Notes under the pieces: model-generated
Database searches by the model: none
What the model saw: only the letters and a program-made list of their open reading frames with translations
What the model was told of the DNA's origin: nothing
Program-made: the position numbers and the translations under genes
Part shown: one piece after another, positions 17,307 to 26,900 of the stretch
How positions within the stretch are numbered: the stretch's first letter is position 1
Layout: every line of letters starts with the position of its first letter
Source: CBDBKL01 sp965116215
Lineage (GTDB): Bacteria; Bdellovibrionota; Bdellovibrionia; Bdellovibrionales; JAKFYE01
Direction: 5' to 3'
Assembly (NCBI GenBank): GCA_965116215.1
Contig: OZ220494.1
Span: 62,001-126,000 of the forward strand
DNA length: 64,000 bases

Positions 17307-17426
17307 TTTATAAAAAATATACTCATTGTAGTTTTAATATATCAAGGTTTTTAATGGACTTTGTAGCAAATTATTTATTGTGAGTTGGATCGATATGAAT
17401 CATAAAAAGGACAGCAGAGTTTAAAA

Positions 17427-18005
17427 ATGAACATGAAGTTAAATATGAAATTTATAAAAAGTGCAATGAAAAAATCTGAATGGCCTTCAGGTCCGCTTTG
17501 TCCAGAGATTGCTCTAGTGGGGAGATCAAATGCTGGTAAGTCGTCTCTTTTAAATCGTCTTGCAGGACAACGTGGTGTTGCAAAGGTGAGTCGGTCCCCT
17601 GGGAAAACACGGCTTGTGAATTTTTTTGATGTTAATTCTAAATTTCGTTTTGTCGATCTCCCAGGATATGGTTTTGCTCAACGTTCCAGTTTAGAAATGT
17701 CAAAGTGGCAAGAAATGGTAGAATCTTATCTTGTGGAACGAGAGGTCCTCAAGGCTATACTTTTAGTGAAAGATATACGCCGTGAGTGGACTAGAGATGA
17801 AGAGCTTGTGACTCAGTTAGCTATGCGTTTGGGTTTAGAATTGATTTGTGTTGAGACAAAAATTGACAAACTCAATCAGTCAGAAAGACATCTTTATATG
17901 AACTCTAAATCCAAGGCTTTTTATGTGTCTAATACAAAGGGCGAGGGAGTTCAGCAACTGGCTCAATATATTTTAAAAGTGATTTCAAAAAAAGAGATAT
18001 TTTGA
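17427..18005 (+). CDS. engB: Ribosome-biogenesis GTPase EngB/YsxC
   Basis: The 192-residue GTPase has G1 GRSNAGKSS, the switch region KTRLVNFF, G3 DLPGYGFA and a G4-like ETKIDKLN. EngB binds GTP and assists late assembly of the 50S subunit. Length is normal for the family. Two further Met lie within the first seven codons; the first is used here without a strong ribosome-binding site to decide. It precedes kdsB in the same direction after a gap of about 120 bp. Confidence 0.93.
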   Translation: MNMKLNMKFIKSAMKKSEWPSGPLCPEIALVGRSNAGKSSLLNRLAGQRGVAKVSRSPGKTRLVNFFDVNSKFRFVDLPGYGFAQRSSLEMSKWQEMVESYLVEREVLKAILLVKDIRREWTRDEELVTQLAMRLGLELICVETKIDKLNQSERHLYMNSKSKAFYVSNTKGEGVQQLAQYILKVISKKEIF

Positions 18006-18128
18006 AAAAATGAGCTGCCATTAAATATAAACGAATGTTAATTGAGTAAAGTCATTGAAAATAACCCAAGAGAGGACAGGATTATTTTAACAAATAATAT
18101 AGACAAAAACTGAAGAAGGAGTTCGAAA

Positions 18129-18869
18129 GTGAAAAGTGTTGTAGTTATTCCCTCAAGAATAGGGTCGACACGTTTTCCAGAAAAGCCACTGACATCTATT
18201 TTATCACAGCCTCTTTTGGCTTGGGTGATTCATGGAGTGAAAACTTCAAAGAAAATTTCTGAGTGTCTTGTTGCTACAGATAATGTCAGAATAGCAAAAG
18301 TAGCCCAGGATTTAGGTGTTGAGGCTATTATGACATCGAGTGATTTACCCTCAGGAACGGATCGTGTATGTGCTGCCCTAAAGGGGAGAGAGGCCGACTT
18401 AGTTGTGAATGTTCAGGGGGATGAGCCTCTAGTGGAAGGGCATCTTTTAGACAATCTACTAATGGCTTTTGAAAATGATTCCAAGCTGGAGATGGCGACT
18501 CTTGGAACGGATCTACAAAAAGAGGATCTTTCTAATAGGAATACGGTAAAGGTTGTACGGAATATAAGAGATGAGGCCATTTACTTCAGTCGGCACCCTA
18601 TCCCCTATAGAGAAACTGAGGAAAACCCAAATGCAAGTCTTAAGCATATTGGCGTGTATGCCTATTCTAGGCCCTTTTTGGAATCCTATTGTCGTCAAGT
18701 TCCCTGTGACATAGAAAAGTTAGAAAGACTTGAACAATTAAGAGCTCTTTATATGGGAGCAAAAATTAAAGTTTTACACGTGCAATATGAAGGCCATTGT
18801 GTGGATGTGCCTTCTGATGTTCAGATTGTCGAAAAAAAACTAAAAGAGAAACTGAAGAAAAATGGCTAA
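18129..18869 (+). CDS. kdsB: 3-deoxy-manno-octulosonate cytidylyltransferase
   Basis: The 246-residue enzyme makes CMP-Kdo from CTP and Kdo, the activated sugar for the LPS inner core. The N-terminus VVIPSRIGSTRFPEKPL is the family's nucleotide-binding signature. VNVQGDEPLV and HIGVYAY are also conserved. The start is a GTG with AAGGAG upstream. Directly after its stop, in the same frame, comes the relic of the pyrG 3' end, so the gene that normally follows has been deleted. kdsD and kdsC come next. Confidence 0.95.
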   Translation: MKSVVVIPSRIGSTRFPEKPLTSILSQPLLAWVIHGVKTSKKISECLVATDNVRIAKVAQDLGVEAIMTSSDLPSGTDRVCAALKGREADLVVNVQGDEPLVEGHLLDNLLMAFENDSKLEMATLGTDLQKEDLSNRNTVKVVRNIRDEAIYFSRHPIPYRETEENPNASLKHIGVYAYSRPFLESYCRQVPCDIEKLERLEQLRALYMGAKIKVLHVQYEGHCVDVPSDVQIVEKKLKEKLKKNG

Positions 18870-19001
18870 GAGTTAAAGGATCATCCGTGGTTTATAGGGG
18901 TTCAATTTCATCCAGAATTTCAATCAAAGCCAATGTGTGCGCACCCTATATTTATAAGTTTTATTCGTGCAGCGTTACCATCTTCTTCAGAGAAGAGATG
19001 A
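18870..19001 (+). pseudogene. pyrG: Relic of the CTP synthase (pyrG) 3' end
   Basis: Immediately after the kdsB stop and in its frame, 43 codons read ELKDHPWFIGVQFHPEFQS then KPMCAHPIFISFIRAALPSS and end at a TGA (18999). This matches the C-terminus of the PyrG glutamine-amidotransferase domain, including the catalytic-triad HPE. No start codon, ribosome-binding site or preceding glutaminase sequence exists. In many Deltaproteobacteria the order is kdsB-pyrG-kdsA-kdsD-kdsC, so this looks like the scar of a deletion within that operon. A functional pyrG must be elsewhere in the genome. Confidence 0.85.
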
Positions 19002-19019
19002 TAAAAGAGGAAAGTAGAG

Positions 19020-20015
19020 ATGAATAAAGATTTTCTTTTAGAAGACATTGAGCAAGCCTGTCGTATTTTGGAAGTTGAAGCCAATGCTATTTTGGATTTA
19101 AAGGGGCGTTTAGGCCAAGATTTTATTCGAGCTTTAGATTTGATAGAAAGCTGTAAAGGTAAAGTTGTTTTTACAGGTATGGGTAAATCGGGAATGATAG
19201 CTCGAAAAGTGGCCTCTACTTTTAACTCTACAGGTACACCGTCTTGTTATTTACATCCTGCTGAAAGTTCTCATGGGGATTTAGGACTCATAGGTGGTGA
19301 AGATATTGTGTTGGCTATGAGTTATAGCGGTGAAACAAAGGAAATGGAACCTCTTGTTTCTTATGTTGTGAGAAAAAATATTCCTCTTGTCGTTATTGGT
19401 GGAAAAGCGGAAAGTCTTTTAGCAAAGTCGGCGACTGTTTTCCTAGCTGTGACTGTTCAGCACGAAGCCTGTCCATTGGGATTAGCTCCGACAGCAAGTA
19501 CGACAGCAACTTTAGCTTTAGGGGATGCTTTGGCTATGTGTCTATTAAAGCGAAAAGGTTTTCAATCGGAGAATTTTGCTGAGTTACATCCTCGTGGAAA
19601 TTTAGGGGCCCGTTTGTTAACACGAGTGAAAGAGGTGATGCATACAGGAGATGTTCTACCTCTGGTGACTCAGAATGTGTCTATGAAAGATGTGATTTCT
19701 ATGATGACAAGGAAAGAAGTGAGAGGAGTGGCGGGAATTGTTGACGATCACCAAGAACTCATTGGAGTGATTACAGATGGTGACTTGAGGCGATCTCTGG
19801 ATCGCAGTGAGAACCCCCTGCTTTTAAAAGCAAGAGATATTCACAGTTCAAAACCGAAGACGATTGATCAAGAGGAATTGGCAGAGAAGGCCCTATTTTT
19901 AATGGAGGAGTTTAAAATTCAAAGCCTCTTTGTCGTCGATAACAAGACAACAAAAGCCAATAGGCCAGTGGGGATTTTGCACCTTCAAGATCTTCTTAAA
20001 TCTAAAATACGTTAG
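19020..20015 (+). CDS. kdsD: Arabinose-5-phosphate isomerase
   Basis: The 331-residue protein has a SIS sugar-isomerase domain (GMGKSGMIARKVASTFNSTG near residues 55-75, SYSGETKE, and HPRGNLGARLL) followed by a pair of CBS domains (from about 205). This is the KpsF/GutQ/KdsD architecture. It converts ribulose-5-phosphate to arabinose-5-phosphate, the first step to Kdo. The ATG at 19020 follows GAGGAAAG and starts just after the pyrG relic. kdsC follows after about 110 bp. The next enzyme, KdsA, is not encoded here. Confidence 0.95.
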   Translation: MNKDFLLEDIEQACRILEVEANAILDLKGRLGQDFIRALDLIESCKGKVVFTGMGKSGMIARKVASTFNSTGTPSCYLHPAESSHGDLGLIGGEDIVLAMSYSGETKEMEPLVSYVVRKNIPLVVIGGKAESLLAKSATVFLAVTVQHEACPLGLAPTASTTATLALGDALAMCLLKRKGFQSENFAELHPRGNLGARLLTRVKEVMHTGDVLPLVTQNVSMKDVISMMTRKEVRGVAGIVDDHQELIGVITDGDLRRSLDRSENPLLLKARDIHSSKPKTIDQEELAEKALFLMEEFKIQSLFVVDNKTTKANRPVGILHLQDLLKSKIR

Positions 20016-20124
20016 CTGCTCTATCGACCACCAGGTATCAAAGTGGTTTTACACTTTTCTTTCAGGACCTGTTGAAATCTAATATTACGTCGAAAGACAT
20101 CTTGTATGTTATGATTGGGATCCA

Positions 20125-20652
20125 ATGAATTTTGCAAAAGAGCTTTGTAACATAAAACTTCTTATTATGGATGTGGATGGGGTATTGACGGATGGATCGA
20201 TCTGGATGGACTCCTCTCGATGTCTTTTTTCTAAAAAAGTGATTTGGAAGCGCAGATTTAATGTCAAAGATGGGGTGGGACTTCGTCGATTGATGAAGGC
20301 CGGTTTTTCCACAGCTGTTATTTCTGCGGGAAATTCTGAAGATGTGAAAATGCGTATGGAGTTTTTGGGGATTCAAAATATTTATCTGGGAGCAGCCCCA
20401 AAGGTGGGACCCTTTAAACAGCTTTTAAATAAAACAAGTCTTAAGCCTAGTGAGGTAGCCTATATCGGTGATGATGTTTATGATGTACCTATAATAGAGG
20501 CTGTGCAATTTGGAGTATCGGTTCCCAATGCATTTGAACCTGCTAAGAAAAAAGCTCAGTACGTGACTGAGGCTAGAGGGGGAGAAGGGGCCGTCAGAGA
20601 AGTTTGTGAACTCTTGTTGAAGTTTGGCTACTTTAAAAAATGTGAGGAGTGA
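20125..20652 (+). CDS. kdsC: 3-deoxy-manno-octulosonate-8-phosphate phosphatase
   Basis: The 175-residue HAD-type phosphatase has motif I MDVDGVLTDGSIW, motif II VISAGNS, a conserved Lys in AAPKVGPF and motif IV YIGDDVYDVPII. Such cap-less C0 HAD enzymes form tetramers and remove phosphate from Kdo-8-P. In many genomes lptC follows directly; here the gliding-type cluster follows instead, starting 2 bp after this stop, so that cluster may share the Kdo operon's transcript. Confidence 0.93.
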   Translation: MNFAKELCNIKLLIMDVDGVLTDGSIWMDSSRCLFSKKVIWKRRFNVKDGVGLRRLMKAGFSTAVISAGNSEDVKMRMEFLGIQNIYLGAAPKVGPFKQLLNKTSLKPSEVAYIGDDVYDVPIIEAVQFGVSVPNAFEPAKKKAQYVTEARGGEGAVREVCELLLKFGYFKKCEE

Positions 20653-20654
20653 AA

Positions 20655-21356
20655 ATGAAGTGTGTAGTACTATTGGTTCTTTTAATGAGTGCGCCTGCTA
20701 TTGCAGTAGATATTAAATTTTCTGAGGAAGAACTGACACAGGAATCTGTGCACCCCATTTTTGAAAAAACAGAGGTCGTTAAGAACAGACGAGTTGTGAC
20801 TGAGGGGAAGGTCGAAGTGGGAGCCTTTGGTGGCTTTGTTTTGGATGAAATTTTAGTGGACCCCATTAATTTCAGTGGTTCTATAACATACCATCTTAAT
20901 GAAATTCATGGCCTACAATTTTGGGGAGGGATTTTTTCAACCTCTGCATCTAAGCACGTTGAAAAGTTAACAGCCCCTCCTGCTAATTTACGAAATCTAG
21001 ACCAAGTTCCTCGTTTAAAATATCTTGTTTTGGGGCTGTATCAGTACACTCCCTATTATGGAAAAATAAGCCTCACCAAAAGTCAGGTGATAAACATTTC
21101 TGCATTTCTGACTCTGGGCGGAGGGCTGGTTCAATTTGGTAAGAAGAGTTCTTGGGCTGGCTCTATTGGTATTGGACAAAAGTTTTACTTTAGCCCTCGT
21201 ATTGGATTGCGATTTGATTTGCGAGCTTACGCTTATAATGGTGTAAAAATTCTAAGTGGCCCAGTGCCCCCTCGGAGAGGCCGAGCTGGAGCACCGTTTG
21301 AGAAACAGTTGGGTTTAAACACTATGGTGAATTTAGGTGCTGTTTTTTTGTTTTAA
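20655..21356 (+). CDS. Outer-membrane beta-barrel protein of the Glt/Nfs gliding-type complex (first of pair)
   Basis: The 233-residue protein has a signal peptide (CVVLLVLLMSAPAIAVD). Its body carries features of the myxobacterial OMP family: GAFGGFVLDEI early, GLQFWGG, GKISL, then Gly/aromatic strands ending LNTMVNLGAVFLF. Position and size match gltB/nfsA of Myxococcus. The ATG at 20655 is chosen because GAGGAG lies 5 bp before it; a GTG two codons upstream overlaps the kdsC stop. It probably forms an outer-membrane anchor for the machine with the next barrel. The specific orthologue name is inferred from order. Confidence 0.8.
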   Translation: MKCVVLLVLLMSAPAIAVDIKFSEEELTQESVHPIFEKTEVVKNRRVVTEGKVEVGAFGGFVLDEILVDPINFSGSITYHLNEIHGLQFWGGIFSTSASKHVEKLTAPPANLRNLDQVPRLKYLVLGLYQYTPYYGKISLTKSQVINISAFLTLGGGLVQFGKKSSWAGSIGIGQKFYFSPRIGLRFDLRAYAYNGVKILSGPVPPRRGRAGAPFEKQLGLNTMVNLGAVFLF

Positions 21357-21436
21357 GTTCAAGACTTCATTTTCTGATGAATTCTTTTTGGGTCCAGTTT
21401 TTTAAGATGAATTTTAATTATTTTAAATAGTTGGGG

Positions 21437-21452
21437 TACCCTCTAAGTTGTA
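21437..21452 (+). promoter_or_regulatory. Motif TACCCTCTAAGTTGTA upstream of the second barrel gene
   Basis: This 16-bp stretch, 25 bp before the ATG at 21478, matches TACCCTACAAGTTGTA at 44920-44935 upstream of pilM at 14 of 16 positions. The 3' half is part of an imperfect CTACAAGTTGTAG palindrome. It could be a shared operator or promoter element for the gliding-type and pilus loci. The role is inferred only from co-occurrence. Confidence 0.35.
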
Positions 21453-21477
21453 GACGTTTGTTCGTCTTGGGGATTCT

Positions 21478-22266
21478 ATGTTTCGTATTTGGATTTTCAT
21501 GAGTGTTCTCATTGTCTTTTCGTTAGATGCTTTTGGTCAATCAGATTTAGATCAATATATGAATTCTAATGGGCAAGATCCCAGAGATGAGCCGGTCAAT
21601 CAATTTTTCAGAAAAAGACCCATTCCTGCTGCTGGAGATAAGGGTTTTTCGGATTTATTGAAGCTTGTTCCTTTTAATGATGTGGCCGTCATTCAGCGCC
21701 GGTTTTTACCAAAAACAGGACGCTTTGAGTTTTTTCCAAGCGTCGGTCTTGTTCTCAATGATCTATTTTATTTCCCCTTCATGTTTGGTGCTCGTTTGGG
21801 ATATTCCTTTAATGAATTTTTGGGAGTTGAAATTGTGGGGCAAGTTGTTTCTGTTGCTGAACGTCGTTTTACAAGTCAGTTAAAACGAGAAAGAATTACG
21901 ACGTCAGTAGATTCTATTCCGAAAAGTTATTTAGGAGCAGATTTTAAGTGGTCACCCATATATGGGAAGATGGGCTTCTCTAATCAATCTATTGTTCCTT
22001 TTGATATGTACTTTTTGGCTGGGGGAGGTCTACTCAAGGTGGAAGTGGGAAAGGATTCTTGGAATAAAGCCATTACTAAGAATGTGACGGCTATTCGTTT
22101 GGGATTGGGGCAAAAGTTTGCATGGAGTAAGTGGATGGCTTTCCGATGGGATGTTGGTTTTTTATTATACTCTGTTGCTCCAATGGGTAAAAAGAAAAGT
22201 CAATTTATGAATATGCATTTGGGATTAGGGTTAAGTTTCTTTTTTCCGGGAGCAAAATATAGATGA
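21478..22266 (+). CDS. Outer-membrane beta-barrel protein of the Glt/Nfs complex (second of pair)
   Basis: The 262-residue protein has a signal peptide (IFMSVLIVFSLDAFGQ) and a linker with basic/Pro residues. The barrel begins at GRFEFFPSVGLVLNDLFYF, continues with GARLGYSFNEFLGVEIVG, KWSPIYGKM and GGGLLKVEVG, and ends HLGLGLSFFFPG. The GLVLND and SPIYGK motifs parallel the FVLDE and TPYYGK motifs of the preceding barrel, so the two are paralogues, as gltA/gltB or nfsA/nfsB are. The stop overlaps the next start (ATGA), so the TPR gene is translationally coupled. Confidence 0.82.
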   Translation: MFRIWIFMSVLIVFSLDAFGQSDLDQYMNSNGQDPRDEPVNQFFRKRPIPAAGDKGFSDLLKLVPFNDVAVIQRRFLPKTGRFEFFPSVGLVLNDLFYFPFMFGARLGYSFNEFLGVEIVGQVVSVAERRFTSQLKRERITTSVDSIPKSYLGADFKWSPIYGKMGFSNQSIVPFDMYFLAGGGLLKVEVGKDSWNKAITKNVTAIRLGLGQKFAWSKWMAFRWDVGFLLYSVAPMGKKKSQFMNMHLGLGLSFFFPGAKYR

Positions 22267-23987
22267 GAAAATTATTTTGGGTCACTACACTTGTGTTGTC
22301 CTTTGGGTTTGAAACGATAGCTCCTGCCGAATCTTTTGGATCCATCGAAAAGGGGGAAAAGCGAGTTGTTGCCCAAATGACTGGAATTCAATTAGCCCAG
22401 AGAAATAAAAAAAGAAAATGGAGAAAAAGAACTTCAAAGAGGAAAAGCGTTCGAGTGAAAAAGAAGTCCTCGACTTCTAGGAAAAAACGTAGAACAAAAT
22501 CTAAAAGGAGTCGTCGGGGCAGTGATATTGGTGGGGAGTTACGAGCCACTTTGGAGTTGGCAAGAAGTGGCCGTCGTTTGGAGGCCTCTCAAAGATTATT
22601 CATATTGAGTCGTGCTCCAAAGTATTCAAAAGATAGGGATCGTATAAAGTACGTATTGGGATTAATTCTTTTTGAAATGAAACTCTATCAAATATCAGCT
22701 TGGGAATTTGTTGATATTATTAAAAAGGGAAAGGGAAGATATGTTCAACGTGCACTTGAAAAATTAACTCTTGCTGCGGATAAATTGAATGACGACACTC
22801 TTTTAAATTATGCTATTGGAAAAATTGAATTGAGTCGGTTTCCTGATGATCAGAAAGATATGTTAAGATATCGGGTGGGTGAAATTCAAAGTTATAAGGG
22901 TCAATTCCGCAGAGCTGCACGGATATTGGGACAAATTTCACAAGATAGCGAGTGGTATAGTAAAGGCCTTTACCTACAGGGTTTAGCTTTTGTTGAACAG
23001 AAAAGATATAATAGGGCCCTTGAAGCCTTTGGCCGTCTTGTTGAGGCGAGAAGCGATACTCCTGTTAATGATGTCAATAGAGTGGCCGGTCTTATGGGAT
23101 TGGCTAGAGTCTATTATCAGAAAAAAGATTGGCAGTCTGCTATTGATGCCTATAGACGTGTGCCAAAGGATTCTATATTTTGGCATGATGTTCTTTTTGA
23201 ATTAAGTTGGGCCTACATGCGAGGGGTTCAATTCAGAAATGCTTTGAGTAATTTTCATTCATTACATTCTCCATACTATGAGAATTACTATATTCCAGAA
23301 TCAATGTTGTTACGAGCTGTTGTCTATTTGTATATCTGTCAATATGAAGAGATGGAAAAAATATTAAAGCTTTTTGAAAAAATATATAGGCCGGTTGACT
23401 TGGGGGTTACACGATTTTTAAAAGCCTATAGAAATCCTATGACCTATTATAATGAGATTGCTAGATTTGAAAAACAAAAACAAAAGGGAGAATCTTCTGA
23501 TCAAGGAGTCGGAAGATATCGTATTCCTTCTCTTGTGGCCCGTAAAATTATGACTGAAGGGGATTATTCTAGGTTAAATGCACATCTTCATATTTTAAGA
23601 AAAGAAGAAAAGATGTATGCTGAATTTCCAGAGAGTTGGAAATCATCTGTCTTTGGGATCTATGCCACTAAAGTATTAAAATCTCGTCTCCGTAGGATTC
23701 AAGAAAAAATTGGATTTGTTGTGAAGGGACATTTGCGTAGGGTCCAACTAGAAATGGATGACCTCTTTAAGCAGTATCGTTTTGCCGAGTATGAAATGTT
23801 AGATGGAAAGAAAACACAAATTAAAAAGAGAATTGCTGGAAAGGGCATCGCAAAAGGGAAGGTCGATGCGGATGCACAGAGAAGTTTTTATATCCAGAAT
23901 GGATATGAGTATTGGCCATTTAAAGGAGAGTATTGGTTAGATGAAGTGGGAAATTATCACTACTTGGGCACACAAAGTTGTCGGTAA
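22263..23987 (+). CDS. gltC: Periplasmic TPR protein of the Glt/Nfs complex (GltC/NfsC-like) with a poly-basic stretch
   Basis: The 574-residue exported protein has a signal peptide, then an extremely Lys/Arg-rich block at about residues 45-90 (RNKKRKWRKRTSKRKS onward), then tetratricopeptide repeats (YNRALEAFGRLVEAR, WQSAIDAYRRVP). It ends with QNGYEYWPFKGEYWLDEVG. In Myxococcus gltC/nfsC encodes a periplasmic TPR protein directly after two barrel genes, as here. TPRs would bind partner subunits; the basic block could contact peptidoglycan or lipids. The name rests on gene order and domain type. It overlaps the next gene by 47 bp. Confidence 0.75.
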   Translation: MRKLFWVTTLVLSFGFETIAPAESFGSIEKGEKRVVAQMTGIQLAQRNKKRKWRKRTSKRKSVRVKKKSSTSRKKRRTKSKRSRRGSDIGGELRATLELARSGRRLEASQRLFILSRAPKYSKDRDRIKYVLGLILFEMKLYQISAWEFVDIIKKGKGRYVQRALEKLTLAADKLNDDTLLNYAIGKIELSRFPDDQKDMLRYRVGEIQSYKGQFRRAARILGQISQDSEWYSKGLYLQGLAFVEQKRYNRALEAFGRLVEARSDTPVNDVNRVAGLMGLARVYYQKKDWQSAIDAYRRVPKDSIFWHDVLFELSWAYMRGVQFRNALSNFHSLHSPYYENYYIPESMLLRAVVYLYICQYEEMEKILKLFEKIYRPVDLGVTRFLKAYRNPMTYYNEIARFEKQKQKGESSDQGVGRYRIPSLVARKIMTEGDYSRLNAHLHILRKEEKMYAEFPESWKSSVFGIYATKVLKSRLRRIQEKIGFVVKGHLRRVQLEMDDLFKQYRFAEYEMLDGKKTQIKKRIAGKGIAKGKVDADAQRSFYIQNGYEYWPFKGEYWLDEVGNYHYLGTQSCR

Positions 23988-26900
23988 CTGGAAGTTTGTC
24001 TTTATTTTTCTTATCAGTTTAGTGATGGGGCTAAATATATCTCCAGATGTTGCTTTTGGAACATCTTTTACTGCTATTCAAGATGTCCTGATTGGGCAGA
24101 AAAAATCAAAGAAGCGATCTAAGATTAGAAAGAAAAAAAGAAGAGGCATTAAAAAAGTAAGATCCAATCGGAAGAAGAACTCTAAAAAAGTGGAAGATTT
24201 ATTGGATTCAATTCCTAAATTTAAGAAAAAGAGGCGTGCTTTACCAAAATATAAAGTACGTAAACAGAAAATGAAGAAAATAGATATAAGAAGGATTCGG
24301 CCGGCGCGAACTGCGGCTTTGAAATTTTCTTCAAAAGATAGTACTCGAGATGAGCAAGATTTTGAGCGCACTCTTAAAAGGCAAATCGCATCACTTGAGA
24401 GACTTATTCAGGAATATGGCAGTGGTGAAGATCGTGGAGAGCTTTTGTTGAGATTGTCTAAATTATATATAGATCTTGCTGCTGAGATTGATCTGAGAGC
24501 GCAAAGGCAGTTGGATAAGGCTCTTGAGATATGGGATAAAGGAAAAAAAAGGGGGCGGCCGCCACGAGCTAAGGGACGTAGAGAAATTAGAGATGCTATT
24601 CGAGCAGCCATTCAACTGAATGAGCAATATATTAAGGATAATCCTAAGGGGCGTCGAATAGACCAAGCTCTTCTCTTCTTGGGAAATAGTTATGTGGAAC
24701 TGGGTCAACTCAAAAAAGGAGTGCAGTATTATGAAGAGCTGGCAAAAAGATTTCCAAAAAGCCGCTATATTAAAGATAGTGCATTTGCTTTGGGAGAATA
24801 TTATTTTGACAGGGCAAAATGGAAAACAGCCCTCACACATTATAAACAGATTATAAGCAATAAAAACTCAAAACATTACTCTTTGGGTCTCTACAAAGCA
24901 GCATGGTGTTATTATCGTATGGGAAAAGTGCATAGAGGGATTCGTTACTTGGAGCGAGTTATTGCCTATGCTCGGACTCAAAAAAACAGAATACGTTCTG
25001 GAGGATTAAAAGTTGATAGCATTAGGTTAACTAAAGAGGCGGAAGATGCCTTGGTCCCTTTTTATGCTGATGTTTTACCATATAGAGATGCTAAGAGTTA
25101 TTTTTTAAGAAAATCGGGGCGAAAAAGGCTCTTTTATTTCTTAGAAAAACTGGCCTATGTGTATTCGGACCAAGGTAAGAGAGTGCAGTCCAGATATATC
25201 TTTAAGCAGTTATTGGATATGAGACCCGTGTCGCCTCGGGCGTTTGATTACCAATATAGAATTGTTTCCAATTATGAATATGGAGGAAATAACAAAATAT
25301 TTCGAAAAGAGCTTTATACATGGATTCGTAACTATGGAATGGATAGTGCTTGGGCTAGAGCCAATAGAAATGATCCGGGGCTTTTAAGAGAAGCCTATGA
25401 AAAAAGAGAGAGTAAGCTAAGGGAGCATATTCTTCGGTTACATGAAGCTACTCAAAAATCCAGAGCTTCATACTCACAGTCTTTAGTAGAGCAGGGATAT
25501 AAGCTCTATCTATCTGAGTTTAAAAAATCCAAACGATATGTTGAAATGAGATTTTATTATGCGGAATTACTCTATGAGATGAAGAAATATCAAAGAGCGA
25601 GTGCTCAGTATCTATGGGTAGCCAATAATCCTTCTGGTAGCAAATATCACAAAGATGCCCTCCTCAATGCTATTTACTCTTTAGAGCCATTGTTGCCACG
25701 TGAAAAGATCATCAATCCAGAGGAATTAAATTTTCGGCCTTATACGGAAGAGGAGTTGCAATTTCGTAAGTTGAGTTTGCAATTTACAAACACCTATCCG
25801 AAGGCAAAAGAATCCTTAGAGATGCAGTTTAAGTTAGCAAGGATGGCTTATGTTCATTATGATTTTAAAAATGCAATCCGTCTGTTTCGGTTGGTGATTG
25901 ATAAAAGCCCTAGGTCTCGATATGCTGTTTATTCAGCAAATCTTATCCTAGATATTTATAATCTGCAAAAAGATTACGATGGCTTAGCTAAAGTTGGAAA
26001 AGAGCTATTAGATCGAAAGGGTTTGCGGTCATCAGATTTAAAAATCGATATTAAAGATGTAGTACAAAGAGCAATGTTTAAAAAGGCTCGCGATGCAGAA
26101 GTGGCTGGGGATTACTTAGGAAGTGCCAAACTGTATGAGAAGTTTTTTAGAACTTATCCCAGATCAGAATTAGCCATTAGTGCAAAGTTTAATGCTGGGG
26201 TTAATTATGAGCGTGTTAAGAAGATTCTTCGAGCCATATCTATGTATAGAGAAATCGTATTGACAAAGAGCCGTCAAAATAAAAAAGAACGAAAGGAGGC
26301 TCATCGTCTTTTGGCACGTCTATATGAGAAGACTGGACAATATAGCAAGGCGGCAAAGCAGCTTGAGAGCTTTGCAAAAAGATATCCAGATGATCCTAAA
26401 GCCGATGAATCTTTATATAATGCGGCTGTTTTATTTGAAGGACTGGGTCTATGGACGTCATCTAGAAGAAACTATAAAAAGTATGCAGCTAAAAAGGGAA
26501 GAAGGGGGGCAAGAGAGGTAGAGTATATATTGGCTCGTATGCAAGAGCGCAGAGGGTGGTTGTCCGCTGCTGTATTATCCTATGAAAAGTTTCTTTCTAT
26601 GAATTCTTCAAAGGCAGATAGAGTGGTGTTTGCAACATTTAAAGTGGCAGATATTTCAAGGCGTTTACGCAAACGTGAAAAAGCACAGAAATGGTATAAG
26701 AGGACTATTTCTGTTCATAGTGCATTAAAAGGAAACCCTGGAGTTGGTAATTCTGAAGCTGCAGAATCTAAATTTAGGTTAAGTGAAAAAGTATATTATG
26801 AGCTTGTGAGACTCCGTATTCCCCGGTCATCTAAAGCACAACAAAGGGCTGTACAGAAAAAGCTTTCTTTACTCGATAAATTAAATAAAGAAATGGCTGC

